From: Euryarchaeota archaeon UBA36
GTDB lineage: Archaea; Thermoplasmatota; Poseidoniia; Poseidoniales; Thalassarchaeaceae
Assembly: GCA_002496485.1 (NCBI GenBank)
Contig: DAJW01000101.1
Coordinates: 1 to 5,774, forward strand
Direction: 5' to 3'
Length of the DNA stretch: 5,774 nt
In this document: piece by piece, positions 1-5,575 of the stretch
Layout of the letters: each line of letters begins with the position of its first letter
Numbering within the stretch: the first letter of the stretch is position 1
Program-made: the position numbers and the translations under genes
Notes under the pieces: generated by a model
Database searches by the model: none
The model's input: only the letters and a program-made list of their open reading frames with translations
Told to the model about the DNA's origin: nothing

Positions 1-366
1 ACTAGCTATATTACCCATAAGAATTCACAACCGCAATGGTCTTATCTTACATTCAAGGGATTAACTTTCGGGTTAGTTCTAGTAGGAATTGTATTTACTG
101 CAACTTCTACTCAAGACTTATCCACTTCAGGAGGTAAGATACTATTCGGATTAGGATTTATTATATTATTGCCAACGATAATTGACTACTTATTTATTAG
201 ATTTAAAAGGGATAATCAAGGTCTTTGGGACACTATATTTGGGGGTGTTTGGTTAGTTAGAACAACTAAATCTGCCGGAGCAAAGGGATGGCTCAAGAGA
301 TTAGAACAACTTGGGGATTACTCAGATGAAAAAGGTTGGCTTAAATCATCTAATGATGAAAATTAA
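1..366 (+). CDS. C-terminal part of an unrecognised membrane protein (5' end outside window)
   Basis: The reading frame is open from base 1 to a TAA at 364-366, giving 121 residues with no start that must be the true one, so the gene probably begins upstream. A TTG at 169 lies in frame, but starting there would cut off a well-formed hydrophobic segment. Two likely membrane helices are visible, about residues 21-36 (LTFGLVLVGIVFTATS) and 47-66 (ILFGLGFIILLPTIIDYLFI), joined by a short polar loop (TQDLSTSGGK). After them comes a soluble tail of about 55 residues, basic and Trp-containing (RFKRDNQ, then GWLKRLEQLGDY), ending SSNDEN. The RFKR cluster directly after helix 2 would place the tail in the cytoplasm by the positive-inside rule. 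I recognise no family. The coding call rests on the uninterrupted frame, the sensible membrane topology and the tail-to-tail fit with the next gene, 6 bases away. Confidence 0.7.
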   Translation, partial: TSYITHKNSQPQWSYLTFKGLTFGLVLVGIVFTATSTQDLSTSGGKILFGLGFIILLPTIIDYLFIRFKRDNQGLWDTIFGGVWLVRTTKSAGAKGWLKRLEQLGDYSDEKGWLKSSNDEN

Positions 367-372
367 TTTAGA

Positions 373-1491
373 TTATGATTTATTCGGATTAGACCATCTC
401 GAATCAGATGGCGGTCTAGAGACTTCTAGATATCTCCAAGAACCTTTGTCAAAAATAGGATATAGCCATTTTTTATTTACTCCAGATGCTAACCTTGAGG
501 ATAGACATACCTCGGCCCAATTATTAGGGCCCTCCTTTGACGAATCAACCACTAACCATGGAGCGTGACCCTTTCCAATATCTCCAATATAGCATCGCCA
601 ACTAGTCCCATATTTGAATCCGGATCTAGTATTAAGACCTCTATTCCATAAATCAATAAGTATCTTAGCAGAATCTGTTAAATCGCTCTTGCTATTTTTT
701 TGAATAATATTATGATAGATCTCGCTTTCAATTGAATCTAGCTTTCTACCATCATAAGTTGGAATCCCAATACATTCATTTGGCCATGAATCAATTTCAG
801 AAAAAAATGTACCACTTCCCTCAATCTCAGATTTTGAAATACGTGAGATTTTCTCAAAGTCCAAATCTGTGGGTGGATTCATACGTCCATCTGGATGTGC
901 CTCACTAATTCTGTATGTTACAACAGAATGTTCATCATCAACTACTAGTATCTCCGCTATCCTACCATTTTTTGATACTAATTCTTGCCAATTAAGTAGA
1001 ACTTTCATAGTCCCAGAATTATCCTTCCAGTCCAATAATTCCCCCATAGGTCCTTTGTTGTTATTTCCGTGCAAAATTGTTTCATTTGAGTAAAACCATA
1101 GAATTTCGGAAACTGGTTCGGAATTTGAAGGATGTTTCTCTGAACTCCATCTTAGTCCCCATGAATTACTATCATATATCCCTATAGATTCTAAATTATT
1201 TTTTAATACGATTTTATTTCCCGATGCTCTTAAAGCTTCTAAAATTGTAGTTTCCATTAGCAAATAAGGATTTCTAGTTATTCTTTCACTAATCCATTTA
1301 TCCATAGTATAATTTGAATTTAAAGTTTCTATGTCAGTTAGTTCTACTCCTCTATGTTTATGGCAAAATAATAACTCTGCATCAGATAATAATATCTTAT
1401 TATCCGATATTTTTCTGCCTAAAGCTGATTTTTCCCATAAACGGTTAGCTGAACGACCCTCATAAAGCCAACTATCCTCGTGTGATTCCAC
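373..1491 (-). CDS. endA: tRNA-splicing endonuclease, fused two-repeat (alpha2-type) form
   Basis: This enzyme cuts introns out of precursor tRNAs (and some rRNA) at bulge-helix-bulge structures, in the cytoplasm; a separate ligase joins the halves. The 372-residue chain holds two endonuclease copies. The N-terminal copy (about 1-198) starts with a family-like segment (LWEKSALGRKISDNKILLSD, 18-37) and ends with a strand pattern (ILVVDDEHSVVTYRI, 181-195), but it lacks the catalytic residues. The C-terminal copy keeps the active-site blocks: SGFKYGTSWRCY (290-301, catalytic Tyr301), GHAPWLVV (308-315, His309) and SGVNKKWLYPI (336-346, Lys340 most likely, or Lys341). The family's single-repeat subunits are about 180 residues, so the length fits the fused form that works as a homodimer. 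The start is GTG at 1491, because the frame is closed upstream by a stop at 1522-1524 and no in-frame ATG precedes residue 63. An ATG at 1493-1491 overlaps this start but is in another frame. The gene is divergent from the PfkB-like gene and convergent with the membrane gene before it. Confidence 0.93.
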   Translation of the reverse strand: MESHEDSWLYEGRSANRLWEKSALGRKISDNKILLSDAELLFCHKHRGVELTDIETLNSNYTMDKWISERITRNPYLLMETTILEALRASGNKIVLKNNLESIGIYDSNSWGLRWSSEKHPSNSEPVSEILWFYSNETILHGNNNKGPMGELLDWKDNSGTMKVLLNWQELVSKNGRIAEILVVDDEHSVVTYRISEAHPDGRMNPPTDLDFEKISRISKSEIEGSGTFFSEIDSWPNECIGIPTYDGRKLDSIESEIYHNIIQKNSKSDLTDSAKILIDLWNRGLNTRSGFKYGTSWRCYIGDIGKGHAPWLVVDSSKEGPNNWAEVCLSSRLASGVNKKWLYPIFDKGSWRYLEVSRPPSDSRWSNPNKS

Positions 1492-1565
1492 ATAGCTTCG
1501 TATAGATATTATAATTAGACACTATCCCCAAATATCATCTGTAATGGTGACATCGGTGAATTATT
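1492..1565. promoter_or_regulatory. Divergent promoter region between endA and the PfkB-like gene
   Basis: These 74 bases separate two divergent starts. One AT-rich core, TATTATAATTA at about 1507-1517, reads as a TATA-like box on both strands. For the plus gene its distance (about 50 bases to ATG 1566) would put transcription start near 1536-1540 and leave a short leader containing GGTGA. For endA it sits about 15-25 bases before the GTG at 1491, close to the spacing of a leaderless archaeal transcript. The box is seen; its use on both strands is inferred from the usual archaeal spacing of about 25 bases from TATA centre to start site. No operator-like inverted repeat was noticed. Confidence 0.45.
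1555..1559 (+). promoter_or_regulatory. Shine-Dalgarno GGTGA supporting the ATG at 1566
   Basis: GGTGA matches part of the anti-Shine-Dalgarno complement GGAGGTGATC and lies 6 bases before the ATG at 1566, a normal spacing. A second GGTGA at 1546-1550 is too far away to serve this start. The site supports 1566 as the true start, together with an in-frame TGA at 1557-1559 that rules out any longer protein. It is the only convincing ribosome site in the window. Confidence 0.5.
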
Positions 1566-2621
1566 ATGGAAGGCGACGAAGAATTTGATAGAGCTAATTC
1601 CTTAAGTAAATTAAAGAATTTATTACAACAAATAGATGGCTCAAAGGTAACTCTAATCGGAGATACAATGCTAGATAGATATCATCATGGTTTTGCCAAT
1701 AATCTAACTTCTACGGCTCCAGTACCAGTCGTGAAGATTATTAGGTCTGAGGAATCACCAGGTGCATCGGCTCATATAGCCCTAGGACTAAACTCATTAG
1801 GTATGAATGTTGAATTTTATTGCTCGGTAGGCGACGATGATGAAGGAAAAACAATACTAAATTTTCTATCGGAAAAAAATATCAATACAGATAATATTTC
1901 TATTGCCAAAGATAGAAAAACACTAACAAAAATTAGATTTTATGGTAGCAGGGAAAGTTTACTAGATCGAAGTCAAATGCTACTCCAGGCCGATAGGGGC
2001 CCACAAGAGAAACTTAGTGAAGAAATATCAATCAGATTATTTAAGGGAGCCAATAAATCACTCAAAGAAAGTTGCGCATTAGTAATCTCTGACTATGATA
2101 AGGGAGTAATCACTGCAGATGAAGCTCAAAAATTAATTAATCGGTCAATAAAATTAGATATTCCAGTTATTGTAGATCCCAAATTGACAGGTTTGGAAAA
2201 AAGTATAGGAGCTACTGTCGTACTTTTTGAAATTAGAGGGCTTGAATTACTTAGAAGGAGAATGATGGTAAACTCATCTAAAGAAGCAGCATTTAATCTA
2301 ATCAATCAATATAATTGGAAATCATTATTGGTTTTGGGCGGCATTAATGGCGTTACACTTTACGAAAATACTCAGGACTACTTACACATTCCATGCATGT
2401 CAACGAGTCCTGAGCAGCAAATTGGACTGCATGATGCGGCTGCTACAGCATTGGCAGCAGCACTTGGACACGGAATGGGAATGCGCGATTCTGCAACCTT
2501 AGCCGCTGCAGCTTGTGAATGTGTATTATCTGCCCAATCAAGTATGGAATTTGTTGATTTAGAAACATTAGGATTATGGTTAGATGAACTTTCATGGAAA
2601 ATGCAAATATCTGAAAGGTAG
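1566..2621 (+). CDS. PfkB/ribokinase-fold protein related to the HldE (RfaE) heptose-7-phosphate kinase domain; probable pseudokinase
   Basis: The 351 residues align by eye from end to end with the kinase domain of HldE/RfaE, which phosphorylates D-glycero-D-manno-heptose 7-phosphate. Shared landmarks are IGDTMLDRY (31-39, family GDVMLDRY), APVPVVK (51-57), SPGASAHIA (64-72, family RPGGAANVA), GDDDEG (89-94), ISDYDKGV (174-181, family LSDYAKG), VDPK (203-206), GAT (215-217) and LVLGGINGVTLYE (255-267). The nucleotidyltransferase half of bifunctional HldE is absent. Key catalytic parts are changed. The DVTGAGDT segment, which carries the anion hole and the catalytic Asp base, reads GLHDAAAT (287-294), so the Asp is Ala293. 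The TPNLSE segment holding NxxE reads LFEIRG (220-225), and the GG...N sugar-site signature is altered at 66-70. Substrate transfer therefore looks impaired, and a binding, regulatory or scaffolding role is as likely as catalysis. The protein is cytosolic, with no signal peptide or membrane segment. Family membership is firm; loss of activity is inferred. Confidence 0.85.
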   Translation: MEGDEEFDRANSLSKLKNLLQQIDGSKVTLIGDTMLDRYHHGFANNLTSTAPVPVVKIIRSEESPGASAHIALGLNSLGMNVEFYCSVGDDDEGKTILNFLSEKNINTDNISIAKDRKTLTKIRFYGSRESLLDRSQMLLQADRGPQEKLSEEISIRLFKGANKSLKESCALVISDYDKGVITADEAQKLINRSIKLDIPVIVDPKLTGLEKSIGATVVLFEIRGLELLRRRMMVNSSKEAAFNLINQYNWKSLLVLGGINGVTLYENTQDYLHIPCMSTSPEQQIGLHDAAATALAAALGHGMGMRDSATLAAAACECVLSAQSSMEFVDLETLGLWLDELSWKMQISER

Positions 2622-2671
2622 AAAAAACAATTAATCAATCAATTCAAAAATAATTTTCTATTCGTATACAC
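2622..2671 (+). promoter_or_regulatory. 50-base AT-rich spacer with possible TATA-like element
   Basis: The spacer contains AAAAATAATTTT at about 2646-2657, roughly 15-26 bases before the ATG at 2672, and no Shine-Dalgarno. That fits a leaderless start for the surface-protein gene, but it could equally be an ordinary AT-rich operon spacer. The TTTT tract inside it (2654-2657) might also serve as a weak U-tract terminator for the upstream gene. Assignment is tentative because base composition alone makes such matches common here. Confidence 0.3.
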
Positions 2672-4177
2672 ATGAAAAAGCATATTTCACTTATTGTAGT
2701 AATAATTTTTTCATTAATTATACAATCTTCAAATGTGTCTGCAAACACAGCTGGTAATATTCCAATTATTTCTTTCGATAATGAGCAAGGAATGACAATA
2801 GTAAGTACTACATCAATTAGTGGATACATAGAAGATGAGGAAGAGCCTACATCAATATGGTGGACCCTACTAAGTGATTCCTCAATAATAAATTCCGATA
2901 TAATTACAGACAAAGTATCTATCGTTAATTCCACAGAAAACAGAACAAAATGGACTTTCAACATTAATATTGATTATGAAATTAATTCATGTACATGTTA
3001 TCTAGAAATGTATGTCCAGACTGAGTCGGGACAGATATTCACTGAAGTATTATCATTCTACATTTTAGAAGAAACAGAATCAGCTGATACTAAACTTTTA
3101 GCACCAGCATTAGTAATAGATAAAGATCAAGAAAACTCTTGGTTTTCAGATTATTTTCATTTTACAGGATTCACAAATAAAATCGATAATTCAAATCCCT
3201 ACATGACATATTCAATTCAGCTACAATCTCAGAATTTAGACTGTAGAGATACTTCCAATGAACAATATTTAGATATGGAATATTCGGATATTATATTTGA
3301 TGATTCAATATATAGATTAGAAAACTCAGGTAATTTCCATGCTCGAGTAAATCTCAATAATTTTTCAGATGGAAACTATGTGATGTATGTTGGATCACAT
3401 TCAGATAAATCTCCTATAGAAGGGACAATGTCAATGGACTGTATAAAATTTAGAATCGATAAAACTAGTCCTACAGTTTCAATTAATGGATTAACAAAAA
3501 TTGTAGAGGGCAGTGAAAACATACAATTCGATGCCTCAGATTCGCTAGATCCACAGTGGGGTAGATCAGAGTTATATTACATATGGACTTTCTCAAAAAA
3601 TACATCATTTGATAATACTCCAGTATTTATTAAATCTGGACGAGAAATGATGTCGATGAATATTCCAACAAATGACTCTGGACATTTCCAACTAAAGCTT
3701 CAGATTATAGATAAGGCAGGAAATATAGGCACGAATAAGCTCGATATAATAATTGAAAATATACCTCCTTTCGTTAGATTGAATGTCAATGACCAATCAC
3801 AATTTGATGGAGATACAATAGATATTAAGGAAGGCGAATCAATATACTTAGATGCCTCAGAATCGTCTGATACTGTAAATGACGCTAACTCCCTCAGATA
3901 TATATGGAAAATAAATAATATTCCTACTTATGAGGGAAGTACTAGAGAAATAGAATGGCCTGAAGATATTAGAGATGGCTATATACTTACACTTGAAGTT
4001 ATAGACAATGATAATCAGGCTAGTACAATTTCGTTAATTATTGGAAAAAGTCAAACTGATGCCCCATTTAATATTTATATCCTTTTCTTACTGGGTTCTT
4101 TTGGATTCTTGATTTATTCTATATCTTCATATAGGCGAAAAAGACAAAAACAAGAAAATATTCCAAAATGGGTATGA
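2672..4177 (+). CDS. Secreted, membrane-anchored surface protein with two PKD/Ig-like domains
   Basis: The 501-residue product begins with a Sec signal peptide: basic MKKH, a hydrophobic core at about 5-17 (ISLIVVIIFSLII) and a likely cleavage after VSA (22-24). The mature chain looks all-beta. Residues about 28-133 (ISGYIEDEEEPTSIWWTL at 49-66) and 145-262 look like two diverged Ig-like sandwiches with Cys at 107, 109, 191 and 257. Two clearer PKD-type domains follow at about 267-362 and 366-457. Each has a DASxSxD turn (FDASDSLD 286-293, LDASESSD 393-400), a YIW strand (303-305, 410-412) and a late LxLQIIDKAGN or LTLEVIDNDNQ strand. A membrane helix at about 466-487 is followed by RRKRQK, so the body faces outside and the short tail the cytoplasm. 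No catalytic domain is recognised; adhesion, structural or ligand-binding roles are possible. PKD proteins with this architecture are common on archaeal surfaces. The ATG at 2672 is chosen because it gives a complete signal peptide. Confidence 0.85.
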   Translation: MKKHISLIVVIIFSLIIQSSNVSANTAGNIPIISFDNEQGMTIVSTTSISGYIEDEEEPTSIWWTLLSDSSIINSDIITDKVSIVNSTENRTKWTFNINIDYEINSCTCYLEMYVQTESGQIFTEVLSFYILEETESADTKLLAPALVIDKDQENSWFSDYFHFTGFTNKIDNSNPYMTYSIQLQSQNLDCRDTSNEQYLDMEYSDIIFDDSIYRLENSGNFHARVNLNNFSDGNYVMYVGSHSDKSPIEGTMSMDCIKFRIDKTSPTVSINGLTKIVEGSENIQFDASDSLDPQWGRSELYYIWTFSKNTSFDNTPVFIKSGREMMSMNIPTNDSGHFQLKLQIIDKAGNIGTNKLDIIIENIPPFVRLNVNDQSQFDGDTIDIKEGESIYLDASESSDTVNDANSLRYIWKINNIPTYEGSTREIEWPEDIRDGYILTLEVIDNDNQASTISLIIGKSQTDAPFNIYILFLLGSFGFLIYSISSYRRKRQKQENIPKWV

Positions 4178-4226
4178 TTTTTCATTATAATTGCAAGTAC
4201 TAATAAAATACGGATGACTAGAACCA
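4178..4226 (+). promoter_or_regulatory. 49-base spacer: T-run after the surface-protein stop, then possible pepP promoter
   Basis: Five T's at 4178-4182 directly follow the TGA at 4175-4177 and could end transcription as an archaeal U-tract. Further on, TTATAA (4185-4190) and AATAAAATA (about 4202-4210) are TATA-like. The second lies some 20-25 bases before the ATG at 4227, which would give a leaderless pepP mRNA. GGATGA at 4212-4217 is a poor Shine-Dalgarno match. Together these suggest that pepP may be transcribed independently of the surface-protein gene, but none of the elements is strong alone. Confidence 0.3.
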
Positions 4227-5558
4227 ATGATGCCAAAGTTGCCTTTTACTAAGTCTGAATATGAGCAAAGGCAGGAATCTCTACTCAATTCTATTTCCAA
4301 AAATGATATTGTAATTATTACAACCAATGATGTTATGATTAGATCGAATGATGTAAACTATTCGTTCAGGGCCAATTCATATATGCTTTATTTATGTGGT
4401 TGGGAAGAGGAAAATAGTATTTTATTAATGGAAAATAATGGTAGTAATTGGATAAAAACATTATATGTCAATCCTACAAATACAGAGAAAGAAATATGGG
4501 AAGGTAGAAGACAGGGAGTAGAAGGGGCAAGAAAATTTTGGCCAGTAGATAATGCAAAATCCATACATTCTTTATTCCAGGATTTAGTAGTAGTAAAGTC
4601 AAAAAATAAAAAAATTCACATAAATCAAAAACCTAAATATTTTGTCGATTTAATAGTTGAAAATTTAGAATCTAGAGATTCATTTGACAATTTTCTATCT
4701 AATGTAAATGATGTTAACATCTTAATTGATAAACTAAGAGTGATAAAATCTAATGCAGAAATAAAACATATGCGCGCTTCTTGTGCAATTGCATCATCTG
4801 CTATAATACAAGCGATGAAGAAATCTTATTCAGGCATGGGTGAATGGGAGTTACAAGCAATAATTGAGCAATTTTATAAAATGAATAAATCTCAAACTAG
4901 TTACATACCAATAATTGGTGGTGGAGATAATTCTACGATTTTACATTACAAGAAAAATAATTCTGTAATTGAGGAAGGCTCCCTAGTCTTAGTTGATGCA
5001 GGATGTGAGATTAATGGATATGCTTCCGATATTACTAGAACCTGGCCTATCAATGGTACATTTACCAAAGAACAAAAGGAAATATACAAAATCGTATTAA
5101 AAGCACAAAAGGCTGCTATAGAATCGTGTCAAGTAGGATTTGATTGGAATAAAATGCATGAATCTTCTGTATTACATATATCAGAGGGGTTGTTAGAATT
5201 AGGGATAATAGATACTGACTTAGGTGACATAATTGGAGAGAATTTTGATGGAAGATATAGAGATTTTTTCATGCATGGCACTGGACATTTACTAGGTCTA
5301 GATGTTCATGATGTTGGTGGTGGCAGGAAAGGAGATGATAATCCAGGTCCATCTTTACAGCCAGGGATGATTGTAACTGTCGAACCCGGATTATATTTCT
5401 CAAAATGGCGATCAGATGTATCAATTCCAGACAAATACGCAGGAATAGGAATAAGAATAGAAGATGATATTCTTATCACAGAAAATGGGCCAGAGATAAT
5501 TACTAAGAGTTGCCCGAAAGAGATTGAAGACATAGAAGTATTAATCAGAAATAAATAA
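4227..5558 (+). CDS. pepP: Xaa-Pro aminopeptidase (aminopeptidase P, peptidase family M24B)
   Basis: This cytosolic dimetal peptidase releases the N-terminal residue from peptides whose second residue is proline. At 443 residues it is close to E. coli PepP (441) and aligns along its length. The N-terminal AMP_N domain (about 6-140) includes YSFRANSYMLYLCGW (45-59) and EIWEGRRQG (89-97). A linker (LRVIKSNAEIKHMR, 170-183) leads into the pita-bread catalytic domain. The five metal ligands are all present: Asp257 (VDAGCE), Asp268 (ASDITRT), His354 (FMHGTGH), Glu386 (TVEPGLY) and Glu412 (IRIEDD). The substrate-site histidines His240 (ILHY), His350 and His361 (LDVHDVG) are also kept, so the enzyme should be active. 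There is no signal peptide or membrane segment. Two ATG codons stand in tandem at 4227 and 4230, and an in-frame TGA at 4215-4217 rules out a longer form. The full-length AMP_N form resembles bacterial PepP more than the short archaeal prolidases, which hints at past transfer (inference). Confidence 0.95.
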   Translation: MMPKLPFTKSEYEQRQESLLNSISKNDIVIITTNDVMIRSNDVNYSFRANSYMLYLCGWEEENSILLMENNGSNWIKTLYVNPTNTEKEIWEGRRQGVEGARKFWPVDNAKSIHSLFQDLVVVKSKNKKIHINQKPKYFVDLIVENLESRDSFDNFLSNVNDVNILIDKLRVIKSNAEIKHMRASCAIASSAIIQAMKKSYSGMGEWELQAIIEQFYKMNKSQTSYIPIIGGGDNSTILHYKKNNSVIEEGSLVLVDAGCEINGYASDITRTWPINGTFTKEQKEIYKIVLKAQKAAIESCQVGFDWNKMHESSVLHISEGLLELGIIDTDLGDIIGENFDGRYRDFFMHGTGHLLGLDVHDVGGGRKGDDNPGPSLQPGMIVTVEPGLYFSKWRSDVSIPDKYAGIGIRIEDDILITENGPEIITKSCPKEIEDIEVLIRNK

Positions 5559-5575
5559 TCACATATATTTTATGC
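5540..5575. terminator. Possible bidirectional T-tract termination zone at the pepP 3' end
   Basis: The two genes meet stop to stop at 5558/5559, so each must end transcription inside the other's coding sequence or at the junction. On the plus strand, ATATATTTTAT (5563-5573) follows the pepP stop. On the minus strand, the complement of 5549-5558 reads TTATTTATTT just past the opposite gene's TGA. Both are short T-rich tracts of the type archaeal RNA polymerase can use; no hairpin is evident. In such AT-rich DNA this is weak evidence. Confidence 0.25.

Noticed and set aside
391..417. Imperfect hairpin AGACCATCT / AGAT-GGC-GGTCT downstream of the first gene, a candidate terminator.
   Set aside because: It lies within the coding sequence of endA's C-terminus, has a 3-base bulge and no following T-run on the plus strand, and archaeal termination does not normally rely on hairpins.
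311..568. Open frame on the plus strand overlapping the first gene's end and the endA 3' end.
   Set aside because: It overlaps two well-supported genes in other frames and its translation shows no family motif; its bulk is antisense to endA.
869..1093. Plus-strand open frame inside endA.
   Set aside because: It is fully antisense to a strongly supported gene, with a Ser/Cys-rich, motif-free product typical of a shadow frame.
1544..1588. Short upstream open frame (ATG at 1544, about 14 codons) overlapping the PfkB-like start, a possible leader peptide.
   Set aside because: It has no ribosome site of its own and no attenuator-like structure or codon bias; chance occurrence is likely.
2208..2450. 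The missing NxxE and GAGD motifs of the PfkB-like gene could be a frameshift artefact, helped by the T5 run at 2224-2228; the +1 frame even reads N-Y-L-E at 2245-2256.
   Set aside because: Motifs before (VDPK, GAT) and after (LVLGG..GVTLYE) are in the same frame, so two compensating indels would be needed. Neither alternative frame around 2421-2450 encodes GAGD. The shifted N-Y-L-E lies about nine residues too late and soon meets a stop.
2378..2964. Two minus-strand open frames opposite the PfkB-like and surface-protein genes.
   Set aside because: Both are antisense to genes with clear motifs or a signal peptide, and neither product has recognisable features.
4127..4327. Minus-strand open frame spanning the spacer before pepP.
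   Set aside because: It overlaps both flanking genes, and its hydrophobic-looking product is explained by the complement of AT-rich codons.
5306..5533. Minus-strand open frame within the pepP catalytic domain.
   Set aside because: It is the complement of the most conserved M24 motifs, which constrain the plus strand; no independent evidence supports it.
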